Positions 10,107 through 19,617 are shown, numbered from the stretch's first letter. The stretch is DNA of 64,000 nucleotides from Noviherbaspirillum malthae (GCF_015352985.1 NZ_JACYXF010000005.1:62001-126000); one strand, 5' to 3'. Notes: a model not told the origin generated them from the letters alone. Numbers and translations are program-made.

Positions 10107-12416
10107 ATGCCTCAGCCGACACGCATGAAAGACCTCCGCGGCAATCTCCGGCAACGGCTCCGCTCCCCAGGCGGCATCGTATTGCTTTATCTGCTGTTTG
10201 CCGCAGCCTGGATTGCCGGCTCCGACCGTGCGATCCGCTTCCTGTTCCGCGATCCGGACCAGCTGGTGCGCATCGGAACGATGAAAGGCATGATCTTCGT
10301 CGGCATCACCAGCGGCCTGCTGTTTCTGCTGCTCAGCGCATGGCATGCGTCGCTGGTGCGCACCAAGCGGGCATCGGACCTCTACCGCGACCGGCTGGAA
10401 CGCGTCCTCAGGGGAACCAACGACGGCTGGTGGGAATGGGACCTTGCCAGCGGCCAAATCTACTTCTCGCCGCGCTGCTGGGACCTGCTCGGCTACGGCA
10501 CCAGCGTCGCCCGCGGCGACATTGCGATGTGGAGCACCGTCCTGCACCCCGACGACTCCGTGACAGCCAGGCGCCGCGTCGACGAACTGCGGTCGGGCCA
10601 GGAGTCCGGCGCCACGTTGGAAGTCCGGCTCAGGCATCAGGACGGCCACTACATTCCCGTGCTGTCGCGGCTGATGGTGCTGCGCGACGCCCAGGGCAAG
10701 GCGGTGATGATATCCGGCGCCAACATGGACATGACCGAGCAGAAGCGCAGCGAAGAGCGCCTGCGGCAGTCGGCGGCAGTCTTCGAGACCACCCGCGAAG
10801 GCGTGGTGCTGCTGGATGCGGAGCGCCGCATCCTGATGGTCAACCATGCGTTCACCGACATCACCGGCTACAGCGAACAGGATGTGATCGGACAGTCGCC
10901 GTCGATGCTGCGCTCCAACCGCCACGGCGAAGACTTCTACCAGAAGGTATGGGCGGCGGTGCAGCGCGACGGCCATTGGTGCGGCGAGGTCTGGCAACGC
11001 CGCAAGAGCGGCGAAGTTTATCCGGAACTGCTCGGCATCAGCGCCGTGACCGACAGCGCCGGGCTGATCACCAATTACGTCGGCGTGATTGCCGACCTGT
11101 CGCAGCTCAAGGCATCGGAGACGCGGCTGGAATTCCTGTCGCAGCACGATCCGCTGACCAATCTGCCCAACCGGGTGCTGCTGCTGTCGCACCTAGAGCA
11201 CGGCATGCGGCTGGCGCAGCGGGACAGCAGCATCATGGCGCTGCTGATGCTCGATCTGGACCGGTTCAAGGATATCAACGACAGCTTCAGCCACGATGCC
11301 GGCGACGAATTGCTGCAGCAGGTCGCGAGGTGCCTGGCTTCGAGAATGCGCGACATGGATACGGTGGCGCGGCTGGGCGGCGACGAGTTCGGCATCGTGC
11401 TGCCCAAGCTGGCGCATGCGGAAGACGCCGCCATCGTCGCCAACGGCATCCTGGGCGCGCTCAAGCAGCCCTGGACGCTGGCCGACGGCACCGAGGTGCG
11501 CGTCGGCGTCAGCATCGGGATCAGCATTTTCCCGGACCACGGTACCAGCACCCAGGAATTGCTGCAGCATGCCGACGCGGCGCTGTACCAGGCCAAGCAG
11601 GAAGGACGCGGCCGCTTCCGCTATTTCTCGCAAGGCATGACGCAGGCGGCGCGCGAGCGTATCCGGCTCGAAGCCCGGCTGCATCGCGCGATCGAACAGA
11701 ACGAGCTGCGCGTCCACTATCAGCCGGTGGTCGATGTTGCCGCCGGCCGCATCGTCGGCGCCGAGGCGCTGGTGCGCTGGCAGCATCCCGAGGAAGGCCT
11801 GATACCGCCGGCACGCTTCATTCCTGTAGCCGAAAGCACCGGCCTGATCGACGCCATCGGCGAATGGGTGCTGCGGGAAACCTGCCGCCAGGGCAGGCAG
11901 TGGATGGACGCCGGTCTGCCGGCGCTGACGCTGGCGGTCAACATGTCGCCGCGCCAGTTCCGCCACCGCGACATCAGCGTCACCGTGGCCGAGGTCACGG
12001 CGCATACCGGCTTTCCGTCGACGCGGCTGGAGCTGGAGCTGACCGAGAGCGCACTGATGGAGCCGGATGCGGCGGAGCTGCTGCAGCGGCTGCGCGAAAC
12101 CGGCGTGCGCCTGGCGATCGACGATTTCGGCACCGGCTATTCCTCGCTGGCCTACCTGCAGCGCTTTCCGCTGGATGTGCTGAAGATCGACAAGGGTTTC
12201 GTCGATGCGATTCCGCACGGTCCCGACCGCGGCGCGATCGCCACTTCCATCGTCGCCATGGGCCATTCGCTCGGCTTCAGGGTGCTGGCCGAAGGCGTGG
12301 AAAAACCCGAGCAGCTGTCATTCCTGCATGCGCTGGGCTGCGACATGTACCAGGGCTATCTGAGGAGTCCGCCGCTGCCGCCGGAAGCATTCGAACGGCT
12401 GCTGCGGGACCCATGA
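10107..12416 (+). CDS. Membrane PAS-PAS-GGDEF-EAL cyclic-di-GMP protein
   Basis: The 769-residue product has two N-terminal hydrophobic segments (about 17-35 and 60-80), two PAS domains with PAC ends (about 95-215 and 220-345), a GGDEF domain and an EAL domain. The cyclase motif GGDEF is intact (about 425-429), with an inhibitory RDMD site five residues before it. The phosphodiesterase motifs are also intact: EAL at about 552, NMS, ELTES, DDFGTGYSS, KIDKGF and EGVE. It could therefore both make and break cyclic-di-GMP at the inner membrane; which prevails cannot be read from sequence. The signal sensed by the PAS domains is unknown. Confidence 0.93.
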   Translation: MPQPTRMKDLRGNLRQRLRSPGGIVLLYLLFAAAWIAGSDRAIRFLFRDPDQLVRIGTMKGMIFVGITSGLLFLLLSAWHASLVRTKRASDLYRDRLERVLRGTNDGWWEWDLASGQIYFSPRCWDLLGYGTSVARGDIAMWSTVLHPDDSVTARRRVDELRSGQESGATLEVRLRHQDGHYIPVLSRLMVLRDAQGKAVMISGANMDMTEQKRSEERLRQSAAVFETTREGVVLLDAERRILMVNHAFTDITGYSEQDVIGQSPSMLRSNRHGEDFYQKVWAAVQRDGHWCGEVWQRRKSGEVYPELLGISAVTDSAGLITNYVGVIADLSQLKASETRLEFLSQHDPLTNLPNRVLLLSHLEHGMRLAQRDSSIMALLMLDLDRFKDINDSFSHDAGDELLQQVARCLASRMRDMDTVARLGGDEFGIVLPKLAHAEDAAIVANGILGALKQPWTLADGTEVRVGVSIGISIFPDHGTSTQELLQHADAALYQAKQEGRGRFRYFSQGMTQAARERIRLEARLHRAIEQNELRVHYQPVVDVAAGRIVGAEALVRWQHPEEGLIPPARFIPVAESTGLIDAIGEWVLRETCRQGRQWMDAGLPALTLAVNMSPRQFRHRDISVTVAEVTAHTGFPSTRLELELTESALMEPDAAELLQRLRETGVRLAIDDFGTGYSSLAYLQRFPLDVLKIDKGFVDAIPHGPDRGAIATSIVAMGHSLGFRVLAEGVEKPEQLSFLHALGCDMYQGYLRSPPLPPEAFERLLRDP

Positions 12417-12440
12417 AAAAGCGGCGCACGCGGCGCCGCT
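12416..12440 (-). terminator. Intrinsic terminator of the alcohol dehydrogenase gene
   Basis: Read on the minus strand, AGCGGCGC (12433-12440) and GCGCCGCT (12420-12427) form an 8-bp GC stem with a 5-base loop, followed by TTTTT (12420-12416). It lies 25-49 bases after the dehydrogenase stop and touches the stop codon of the convergent GGDEF-EAL gene. Confidence 0.88.
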
Positions 12441-12464
12441 CCCTGCTCATTGAAAGACCAGCTG

Positions 12465-13634
12465 TCAGGGCTTCATCACGATCTTGATGCACTCGTCGGC
12501 CTTGTTGCAGAAGATGTCGTAGCCATGCGGCGCATCTTCGAGCGACATGTGATGGGTGATGATCACCGCCGGATCGATTTCCCCTTTCTGGATGCGCTCC
12601 AGGAGCGGACGCATGTAGCGCTGCACATGCGTCTGGCCGGTGCGGATGGTGAGCGAGCGGTTCATGACCGTACCGAAGGGCACCTTGTCGAGGAAGCCGC
12701 CGTACACGCCGGGAATCGACACCACGCCGCCGTTGCGGCAGGACATGAGCGCCTGGCGCAGGGCGACCGGGCGATCGGTCTCGTTCATCATCGCCTGCTT
12801 GACGCGGTCGTATGCACCCATCATGCCCATGCCGTGCGCTTCCATGCCGACCGCATCGATGCAGGCATCCGGTCCGCGTCCGCCGGTCATCTCCTTGAGC
12901 GCTGCCGAGATATCGACTTCCTCGTAGTCGAGCGTGATGGCCTTGGACACCTCGCGCGCCATGCGCAGCCGCTCCGGGAAGCGGTCGATCGCGATCACCC
13001 GTTCCGCGCCGAGCAGGTAGGCGCTCTGGATGGCGAACTGGCCGACCGGGCCGCAGCCCCAGACCGCCACCACCGAGCCCGGCTTGATGTCGCAGGCTTC
13101 CGCCGCCATGTAGCCGGTGGGCAGGATGTCGGACAGGAATAGCACCTGGTCGTCGGTCAGTCCGTCGGGCACCTTGATCGGGCCGACATCGGCGTAGGGC
13201 ACGCGCACATACTCGGCCTGGCCGCCGGCATAGCCGCCGGTCAGGTGCGAGTAGCCGAAGATGCCGGCTGGCGAATGGCCCCACATCTTCTCGGCCATCG
13301 CCGCGTTGGGATTGGAGTTTTCGCACACCGAATACAGCTTCTCGTTGCAGAAGAAGCAGTTGCCGCAGGCGATCGGGAACGGCACCACCACGCGGTCGCC
13401 GACCTTCAGGTTGGTGACGCCGCTGCCGAGTTCGACGATCTCGCCCATGAATTCATGGCCGAGGATGTCGCCCTTTTCCATGGTCGGGACGAAGCCGTTG
13501 TACAAGTGAAGGTCGGAACCGCAGATCGCGGTCGAGGTGATCTTCACGATGGCGTCGCGCGGATTGAGAATCTCCGGATCGGGTACGTTGTCGACCCGCA
13601 CGTCGCGTTTTCCATGCCAGACAGCTGCTCTCAT
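12465..13634 (-). CDS. Zinc-dependent alcohol dehydrogenase (MDR superfamily)
   Basis: The ATG at 13634 is preceded by AAAGGAG and gives 389 residues. Catalytic zinc ligands are visible at Cys38, His60 and Glu61, and the structural zinc knot at Cys90, Cys93, Cys96 and Cys104. The NAD-binding glycine motif is WGCGPVGQ (about 188). The length and the insert around residue 110-135 match the glutathione-independent formaldehyde dehydrogenase-like branch of zinc alcohol dehydrogenases. It would oxidise an alcohol or aldehyde with NAD in the cytosol; the substrate is not evident. Its start codon overlaps the stop of the upstream SRPBCC gene (ATGA), so the two are translationally coupled. Confidence 0.9.
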   Translation of the reverse strand: MRAAVWHGKRDVRVDNVPDPEILNPRDAIVKITSTAICGSDLHLYNGFVPTMEKGDILGHEFMGEIVELGSGVTNLKVGDRVVVPFPIACGNCFFCNEKLYSVCENSNPNAAMAEKMWGHSPAGIFGYSHLTGGYAGGQAEYVRVPYADVGPIKVPDGLTDDQVLFLSDILPTGYMAAEACDIKPGSVVAVWGCGPVGQFAIQSAYLLGAERVIAIDRFPERLRMAREVSKAITLDYEEVDISAALKEMTGGRGPDACIDAVGMEAHGMGMMGAYDRVKQAMMNETDRPVALRQALMSCRNGGVVSIPGVYGGFLDKVPFGTVMNRSLTIRTGQTHVQRYMRPLLERIQKGEIDPAVIITHHMSLEDAPHGYDIFCNKADECIKIVMKP

Positions 13635-14683
13635 CCCGGTGCTCCTTTCCTGAACAGTAGACGGTTCCATGCGCCGCGCTCGCCGGACGGCTGGCCGACG
13701 GTGGTCGGAATCTCGCCGGTTTCGATCAGCCACTTGAAGCGGCGCAGGTCTTCATCGATCTGCACCGAAGGTTCCTCGCCGAACATGCTTGCAATCAGCG
13801 CGCCGGCGACGCCGCCTGGCGGCTTGTAATGCATGACGACGCGGACGATGGTGCCGCGCCCGCCCGGCGCCGCCTCGAACAGTACGCGGCCGGCATTGTC
13901 GACATCGGCGCCTTCCACCGATTGCCAGGCCAGTTCGCGGCCGGGCTGGTCGACGGTAACATCCGCATCCCACTCGACGCTGCTGCCGGCCGGTCCCTTG
14001 GCTTTCCAGTGGAAGCGGTTGCCGGTGACGGCCTGCACGGATTCGAGGTGCGTCATGAAGCGGGGGAAGGCTTCGAAGTCGCGCCAGAAGCGGTAGCACT
14101 CGTCGGCCGTCTTGTTGATGGTGATGGATTTTTCCACATTGACGTAGCCGCTCGTGTCCGGACCCTGGCCCATCAGCTTGCGCTGCTGGTTGTCCATGCC
14201 CGCGATGATGTCGAGCGCGGTGACGCCGGCGACCGCCGCTGCCGCCCATGCGATGCGGCGCTGGTCGTTGCCGCGGTCGCGCGCGGCGTTGGCCAGCAGC
14301 ATCAGGTCCATCGCATCGCCGGCGACGCGGCTCCACAGCCAGTTGGCCGGGCGGCGCTGGCTAAGAATGCCGATGCCGGCGCTCAGTTCGCGGGCGCCGA
14401 TGGCGCGCATGAGCTTGGGGCTGTCGGCCACGCCGATGGCGCGCGAAACCTTTTCCGGCGCCAGCAGCTGGACAAGGCCCAGGCCGATGCTGAACCAGCC
14501 GAGCGCCTTGGCAAGCTGCTCGGCGCGTGCCGCGTTCGGCGCGGGGTATTGCCGGTCGTAGGACGATCCGGTCTGGAAGGCGTCGGGGTCACTGCCGAGA
14601 AAGTCATTGGCGCTTGGTAAGTGATGCCCTGCCTGATAGGGTGCCGCACCCGTGGTCGCCGGGCCTGCTGCCTGATGTTGCAT
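13631..14683 (-). CDS. SRPBCC (cyclase/dehydrase-like) protein with membrane-associated N-terminal domain
   Basis: The start at 14683 follows a GGAGGG site and gives 350 residues. The N-terminal 55 residues are low-complexity and probably disordered. A middle region (about 55-165) has hydrophobic helices ([36 protein letters not shown]) like a DUF4267-type membrane module. The C-terminal domain (about 180-325) is a polyketide-cyclase/START-like SRPBCC fold ([43 protein letters not shown]). It is coupled to the alcohol dehydrogenase through a 4-base stop/start overlap. This pairing recurs in stress-associated loci of rhizobia and Burkholderiales as I recall it, but its function is unknown. Confidence 0.8.
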   Translation of the reverse strand: MQHQAAGPATTGAAPYQAGHHLPSANDFLGSDPDAFQTGSSYDRQYPAPNAARAEQLAKALGWFSIGLGLVQLLAPEKVSRAIGVADSPKLMRAIGARELSAGIGILSQRRPANWLWSRVAGDAMDLMLLANAARDRGNDQRRIAWAAAAVAGVTALDIIAGMDNQQRKLMGQGPDTSGYVNVEKSITINKTADECYRFWRDFEAFPRFMTHLESVQAVTGNRFHWKAKGPAGSSVEWDADVTVDQPGRELAWQSVEGADVDNAGRVLFEAAPGGRGTIVRVVMHYKPPGGVAGALIASMFGEEPSVQIDEDLRRFKWLIETGEIPTTVGQPSGERGAWNRLLFRKGAPG

Positions 14684-15056
14684 GGTTGTTCCCTCCGTTG
14701 CGCGCGCCCCGCCCGCATACCGTTGCCGGCGCGGGAAGGACGTGAGGATATGAAAAGGAAAAGCGAAGCCGGCGCAAGCGCCGGAACAAATCTCTGTCAC
14801 CCGCCGCATCGACCGGGCCAATGCTTCAGCAGCCTTGCCGGCCACCGCACCCTTTGTTATCGATGAAACAAGTTCTGAATGACCGGTTAGTCAAACAATC
14901 AACAAGGGGAGTTCCCCTTGCGGGGCAGCCGCGGAGAAAACCGCGGGCATGGACGGCTCGCCATTGCATAGCGGCATCGCGGCATGGAGGAAGGCGAAGC
15001 GTTTGGTGTTCTGGAGGCCGGCATGGCCGGCGGGAAATATGCAGGGAGAGTCCTGC
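14684..15056. other. Gene-free interval with two short hairpins
   Basis: No convincing gene is visible in this 373-base interval. An 18-base hairpin, CAAGGGGA/TCCCCTTG with a 2-base centre, lies at 14903-14920, and a CCGCGG/CCGCGG pair lies at 14929-14946. Read on the minus strand they follow the gene ending at 15057 and could slow or end its transcription, but there is no clear T-tract. The promoter of the SRPBCC gene should lie between about 14700 and 14890; I do not see a strong sigma-70 match. A 38-codon ORF beginning at 14750 lacks family features and was not called. Confidence 0.4.
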
Positions 15057-15647
15057 TCAGGAATTGCCAGGCTGTTCGTTCTTGACGCGTTCCTGGGTCG
15101 ACATCTGCTCGAAGGTTTCCCAGTCGAGTTCGGTGACTTCGGGCTTGGGAATATGGCGGTAGTTCTCGAGGCCTTCATTGATGTATTCATCGGAAGTCTC
15201 GTCGACCTTGGCCGCTGCCGCTGCGGCTGCGGTGGCCGCTTCGCTGGCGGGCTTGACGCCGGCCTGGACAGACACCGCCTGCCCGGCCTGCGCAGCTTCC
15301 TTGATCGGGAAGCGCCAGTAGATTTTTTCCAGCTGCAGGCCGCAGCTCTTGCGCACGTGGTCGCGCAGCGTCATCTCGATGATATGCGACAGGCGGAAGC
15401 GCTTCATCGGCTCGGACTCGACCACGGCGATGAAGGCTTTCGCGCCGGCCAGGCGGGTCGAGTCGCAGGAGACCGCGACGCCGCTGCGGCGGAAGTAATC
15501 GATGATGGTGGCGTTGATGGCGCTGATGTCGCTCGCCGCGCGCCTGGCCTTCGACTTCGCCGAGACCGCCGCCGCAAGAATGCCGATGACGAGTGCGAGC
15601 AGCAGCACGATGAGCGTCAGGGTAACGGCGTCAGCTTGGAATGGCAT
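15057..15647 (-). CDS. Membrane-anchored protein of unknown function
   Basis: I do not recognise this 196-residue protein. It has one N-terminal transmembrane segment (about 8-29, VTLTLIVLLLALVIGILAAA). A mixed helical/strand domain follows (about 40-125; SDISAINATIIDYFRRSGV, AKAFIAVVESEPMKRFRLSH, LEKIYWRFPIKE). Then comes an Ala-rich linker (about 130-150) and an acidic C-terminal segment (PEVTELDWETFEQM). The layout suggests an inner-membrane anchor with a cytoplasmic domain. The start has only an AAGG site at long spacing. It stands alone, with the gene-free interval downstream and the ABM monooxygenase gene 193 bases upstream on the same strand. Confidence 0.65.
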   Translation of the reverse strand: MPFQADAVTLTLIVLLLALVIGILAAAVSAKSKARRAASDISAINATIIDYFRRSGVAVSCDSTRLAGAKAFIAVVESEPMKRFRLSHIIEMTLRDHVRKSCGLQLEKIYWRFPIKEAAQAGQAVSVQAGVKPASEAATAAAAAAAKVDETSDEYINEGLENYRHIPKPEVTELDWETFEQMSTQERVKNEQPGNS

Positions 15648-15840
15648 TCTGGGTCGACCTTAGTGGAGATGGCGATGCGCTGCAGAGCGGATTGAACACG
15701 ATCATATCACCGGAAAACACGGATGGAATTGAATCGGTGCAAATGTGAGGCCGGAGTGTGGCCGCCGTCCGGTTTTGTGCTGCACGCCGGGCGGCGCGTA
15801 GGACAAACCCGGACGGCAGCGTGCGCCTTTTACCGTCGAC

Positions 15841-16143
15841 TCAGGCGGATTTCGTCAGCAGCGTGAAGTGCTCCACCACCGGCATCGAGGCGAAATAGGG
15901 GCCGACTATCCCGCGCCATTCCTGGAAGGCCGGCGACTCGCGGAAATCGACGGTATGGTTTTCCAGCGTCTCCCAGAAAATCATCAGCACGTAGCGCTCC
16001 GGCGATTCGATGCCCTTGTTGACCTTATAACCCTGGAAGCCCTTGGCCTTGGAGATCACCTGGTCGAGGCCGCGCTGGATGGCGGCGTCGAATTCGGCTT
16101 GCTTGCCGGGCTGGATGCGGATGTCGGCGAGTTCGAGAATCAT
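15841..16143 (-). CDS. Antibiotic biosynthesis monooxygenase (ABM) domain protein
   Basis: This is a 100-residue single-domain protein with the ferredoxin-like ABM pattern: strand ILELADIRIQPGKQAEFDAA, helix, strand GFQGYKVNKGIESPERYVLM, then FWETLENHTVDFRESPAFQEW. ABM proteins dimerise and include cofactor-free quinone-forming monooxygenases, heme-degrading enzymes and many proteins of unknown role. No heme-oxygenase motif can be claimed. It has an AGGAACC site before the ATG and lies 44 bases downstream of the topoisomerase gene on the same strand, so the two may be co-transcribed. Confidence 0.82.
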   Translation of the reverse strand: MILELADIRIQPGKQAEFDAAIQRGLDQVISKAKGFQGYKVNKGIESPERYVLMIFWETLENHTVDFRESPAFQEWRGIVGPYFASMPVVEHFTLLTKSA

Positions 16144-16187
16144 GATGGTTCCTGTACGTCCTGTTGTGAAAGAAATGCAAAACGGAA

Positions 16188-17426
16188 TTATTGCATCTTC
16201 CCCAGGGAACGCGCAGGCGGCGCCTTGCCGGTCTTTGTCCGGGCCGCTTTCGGCTTCGGCCTGGCCTTCTCGGCCTTCGGCTCGGCCTTGGCCTTGGCCT
16301 TGGCCTTGGTTTGAGCGTTGGTTTTGGCCTTTGCCTGACGTGCATCGGCCTTATCCGCCGACGCCTTCAGCCGCTGCTGCAGCAGCGCCACCACCGCCGC
16401 TTCCTCCGGTTCGAGGGCATGCAGGTCTTCCTGCAATTCCTGCCGGGCCCGCTGCTGCAGCGCCTGCAGCATGGTGCCGTCGAGATAGGACTCGATCACC
16501 GCCGGATGCACATAGCATTTGCGGCAGATGCTTGGGGTATTGCCGAGCTTCTCGGCGACCGACTCGATCGCGCGCACCACGTTCTTCTTGGCCTGGGCTT
16601 CGGAGTCGAATTTTTCGTATTCCTGCAGCGCCAGCGCCGCCAGCACGGTGCCGGACCAGGTGCGGAAGTCCTTGGCGGTGTAATCCTCGCCGGTGACGGT
16701 GCGCAGGTATTCATTGACATCGGCCGAGCCGACGCTGCGCTGCTCGCCCTCGTCGTCGATGTACTGGAACAGCTCCTGCCCGGGCAGGTCGCGGGTGCGG
16801 CGGATGATGCGCGACAGGCGCGCGTCGTCAACCTTGATCGCATGCTGCACGCCGCTCTTGCCGCGAAAGCGGAATTCGACTTCGCTGCCGTCGATGCGCA
16901 CATGGCGGTCGCGCAGCGTGGTCAGGCCGAAGGACTTGTTCTGCCTCGCGTACTGCTCATTGCCTATCCTCATCATGGTCGCTTCCAGCAGATAGACGAT
17001 GGTGGCAAGCACCTTTTCGCGTGGCAGGCCGGGCAGCTTCAGATCCTTGTCGACCTGCGCCCGGATAGCCGGCAGCGCCTGGCCGAAGCTGATCATGCGT
17101 TCATACTTGGCTTCGTCGCGCACATTGCGCCAGCGCGGGTGATAGCGGTATTGCTTGCGCTGCCGGGCGTCACGCCCGGTGGCCTGCAGATGCCCGTTTT
17201 CCCAGGGACAGATCCAGACGTCGGTCCAGGCCGGCGGAATCACCAGCGAGCGGATGCGCGCGAGCGTGGCTTCGTCGCGCACTTCCTTGCCGCCGGCATC
17301 CAGGTAGCGGAAACCGCCGCTGCGCGCCTGCCGCGTCAGGCCGGGACTATTGTCGGTGACATAGCGCAGGCCGATCTGGCGCGCGACCTGTGGCGATTCC
17401 TGCAGGGGAGGGGTGGCGGTGGTCAT
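16188..17426 (-). CDS. DNA topoisomerase IB with a basic Lys/Ala-rich C-terminal tail
   Basis: From the ATG at 17426 the product is 412 residues. It matches bacterial (poxvirus-like) type IB topoisomerases: an N-terminal beta domain (GLRYVTDNSPGLTRQARSG, VIPPAWTDVWICP, GRDARQRKQYRYHP) followed by the catalytic domain. Residues of the active site can be seen (MMRIGNEQYAR, LTTLRDRHV, the KDFRTWSGT segment with Arg), and the nucleophilic tyrosine is in CRKCYVHP near residue 305. These enzymes relax supercoils through a 3'-phosphotyrosine link. The last 60 residues are a KAKAKAKA/PKPK-type tail encoded by a six-base repeat at about 16276-16311, which would bind DNA like a histone H1 tail. Confidence 0.92.
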   Translation of the reverse strand: MTTATPPLQESPQVARQIGLRYVTDNSPGLTRQARSGGFRYLDAGGKEVRDEATLARIRSLVIPPAWTDVWICPWENGHLQATGRDARQRKQYRYHPRWRNVRDEAKYERMISFGQALPAIRAQVDKDLKLPGLPREKVLATIVYLLEATMMRIGNEQYARQNKSFGLTTLRDRHVRIDGSEVEFRFRGKSGVQHAIKVDDARLSRIIRRTRDLPGQELFQYIDDEGEQRSVGSADVNEYLRTVTGEDYTAKDFRTWSGTVLAALALQEYEKFDSEAQAKKNVVRAIESVAEKLGNTPSICRKCYVHPAVIESYLDGTMLQALQQRARQELQEDLHALEPEEAAVVALLQQRLKASADKADARQAKAKTNAQTKAKAKAKAEPKAEKARPKPKAARTKTGKAPPARSLGKMQ

Positions 17427-17530
17427 GGTGCACCGTTTGACATGCAGCCGGCACGCGGGTTGCTCCGTGCCGGCATGAGCCATGTCAATTGATGCAACGC
17501 AGAACAACGCTGGAAGGAGCTGCCTTTCTC

Positions 17531-18130
17531 CTAGAAGGAAGAGCCTTTCTGCTGCAGGAATACGAGTTCTTCGGGCGTGGATTCCCGGCCCAGGATCTGG
17601 TTGCGGTGGGGGAAGCGGCCGAAGCGGCTGATCACTTCGCGGTGGCGCACCGCGAAATCGTAATAGCCGCGGAAGGTCTCGCGATGGGCCTCCGGCACGC
17701 CGTCCAGCAGTTCGGCGAACAAGGCCACCGCCTGTTCCTGGTCGGCGAGCGATTCGGAGTGCTCCAGCGGCAGGTAGAAGAACACCCGCTCGACCGGCCG
17801 CAGCTTGGCCTGCACGCCTTCGCGCAAGCCTTCCTTGCACCAGGTCCGCGCCAGGGCGTCGTAGGCGAAGGATTGCGGCGTGCCGCGATGGATGTTGCGC
17901 GGAAACTGGTCGGTGAGCAGGATCAGCGCCAGGCGGCCGGCGGCGGTATCGGCCCAGCCGTCGAGCCGACGGGCGGCAGCCTGGTCCAGCCAGGGACCGA
18001 AACGCTCGCGCATGCCGGCGTCGAGCGCTTCATTCTTCGACCACCACAGCTTGGCCTGGCGATCCGCCGTCAGCTTGTCGTCGGCGTCGAGACCGAACCA
18101 GAATTCGATGATGGTTGCCGGGTTTTCCAT
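17531..18130 (-). CDS. DUF924 family protein
   Basis: The 199-residue protein matches DUF924 throughout: IIEFWFGLDADDKLTADRQA near the N-terminus, RLALILLTDQFPRNIHRG, AYDALARTWCKEGL, VERVFFYLPLEHSESLADQE and FGRFPHRNQILGRESTPEE. The fold is an all-helical TPR-like cytosolic domain with no established enzymatic role. An AAGGAACGG site precedes the start at 18130. It lies between the topoisomerase IB and sensor kinase genes, all on the minus strand, separated by 104 and 59 bases. Confidence 0.87.
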   Translation of the reverse strand: MENPATIIEFWFGLDADDKLTADRQAKLWWSKNEALDAGMRERFGPWLDQAAARRLDGWADTAAGRLALILLTDQFPRNIHRGTPQSFAYDALARTWCKEGLREGVQAKLRPVERVFFYLPLEHSESLADQEQAVALFAELLDGVPEAHRETFRGYYDFAVRHREVISRFGRFPHRNQILGRESTPEELVFLQQKGSSF

Positions 18131-18189
18131 TCCGTTCCTTGTGCTTGTTTGCTCGCCTGTATGACGCATCCGTCCAGGCGGACGTTCAT

Positions 18190-19335
18190 TCACGCGTTCA
18201 GCGAGGCCGGCGCCGGCTCGCGCGGACTGGCCGCGGCCTTGACCGGCAGCGACATGGCCAGCACGGTGCCCTGCCCCGGCATGCTCTGAATGTCGAGCTC
18301 GCCGCCGAGGATGGCAACGCGCTCCTGCATGCCGATCAGTCCGAAATGATGCGCCTTGCGGCGGTCGCCGGGATACATGCCGACGCCGTTGTCGCGGATC
18401 GTCATGTTCAGGCAGCTGCGGTCGATATGCAGTGCGACGTGCACCTGAGACGCACGCGCATGCCGGCCGATATTGTTGAGCGATTCCTGCAGGATGCGGA
18501 ACACGGCGGTGGCATGCGCATCCGACAGCCCTTCGCCGCAGCCTTCCATCACCAGTTCGCAGCGGATCGCATTGCGCGATTCGAACTGGCTGACCTGCCA
18601 TTCGATCGCGGCCTGCAGCCCGAGGTCCAGCACCGGCGGCCGCAGATTGTTCATGATGCTGCGGATCGATTTCATCGTGGCGTCGAGCTGGTCCAGCGCC
18701 AAGGCGACCCGTTCCTTGAACTTGCGGTGGCGCGCGCCGATGCGCTGGTGCAGGCTGACCACGTCCAGCTTCAGCGCCAGCAGGTTCTGGCCGAGATCGT
18801 CGTGGATTTCGCGGGCGATGCGCTTGCGTTCATCTTCCCGGATGCGCTCCTGGTAGGCGGCCAGCTCGCGCAGCACCGACTGCGAATGCTGCAGCGCCTC
18901 TTCCGCCTTGCTGCGTTCGGCGATCTCGCGCTCGAGCTGATTCACTGCCGACTGCAGTTCCGGATGCGTCGGCATCTTGGCCGCCTTGGCGATCACGACC
19001 ACGAGCATGCCGGCGGTCAGCAGTGCAAACACGGCGGCCACCAGGTCGAGCAGGGCCTCGAGCTGCGCATCGGGATGGGAAACGGTCCAGAGGGAGGCGA
19101 AATGCGTGCTCCCGAAAACAAAGAAGAACAGGGCCAGCATCACATAGATGGCCTTGAAGCGCAGCGGCTTGCGGCTGACCAGAACGAGAAAGCCGCAGGA
19201 CATCGCATAGAAAGCCAGACCGCTGCTGATGCTGGACAGCACGTGCGCCTTCAGCCAGCTGTTGCCTGCCTGTGCGCACACAGCTTGCAGCAGCGCGTTA
19301 TTGACAGAAAAGAATTCGGCAAATGCAGTATTCAC
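18190..19335 (-). CDS. NarL-type sensor histidine kinase with ethylene-receptor-like membrane domain
   Basis: The start is a GTG at 19335 immediately after a GGGGGAGGGGG site; 381 residues. The first 120 residues form three membrane helices that align with the ethylene-binding domain of ETR1 and its cyanobacterial relatives (HVLSS then GSTHFASLWTV at 75-85, leading into PTHPELQ and EIAERSKAEEAL). The conserved histidine is present (His78), but the copper-ligand cysteine is Phe74 and the conserved aspartate is Ser35. The rest is a HisKA_3 dimerisation domain (DERKRIAREIHDDLGQNLL, phospho-acceptor His178) and a HATPase domain (NNIGRHARAS, DNGVGM, GLIGMQERV). No response regulator is adjacent, so its partner is elsewhere. 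Confidence 0.88.
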   Translation of the reverse strand: MNTAFAEFFSVNNALLQAVCAQAGNSWLKAHVLSSISSGLAFYAMSCGFLVLVSRKPLRFKAIYVMLALFFFVFGSTHFASLWTVSHPDAQLEALLDLVAAVFALLTAGMLVVVIAKAAKMPTHPELQSAVNQLEREIAERSKAEEALQHSQSVLRELAAYQERIREDERKRIAREIHDDLGQNLLALKLDVVSLHQRIGARHRKFKERVALALDQLDATMKSIRSIMNNLRPPVLDLGLQAAIEWQVSQFESRNAIRCELVMEGCGEGLSDAHATAVFRILQESLNNIGRHARASQVHVALHIDRSCLNMTIRDNGVGMYPGDRRKAHHFGLIGMQERVAILGGELDIQSMPGQGTVLAMSLPVKAAASPREPAPASLNA

Positions 19336-19617
19336 GCCCCCTCCCCCGTTCTTGCCATGCCTGCAGTCAGTGCAGCGAAGCCGAGTGCATGGCGGCACAA
19401 GTGTTGTTAGCAACTACATGATGCCTTAGAAATACCGCAAAAAAACATGGCGGCAAGCTTGCCAGTGAAAAATTTTCAGCCTTTATTTCCGTGTGTAAAT
19501 ACTTTCGTGTTTCCAAGCCGGCTTCTTGCCATTTTCGACCGACGGGTCGATCGGCAATGCATCGTTTTGCCTTATGTCTGCAGGCAGACACAAGGCTGAG
19601 GCGCTCAACTGAGGTGC

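Noticed and set aside
9713..12487. 924-codon plus-strand ORF overlapping the GGDEF-EAL gene
   Set aside because: Out-of-frame shadow with Arg/Pro-rich, low-complexity translation; the other frame encodes complete PAS, GGDEF and EAL domains.
14750..14866. 38-codon ORF with a GAGGAT ribosome site upstream of the SRPBCC gene
   Set aside because: The translation has no family features and the reading frame lies in the likely promoter region; not enough support.
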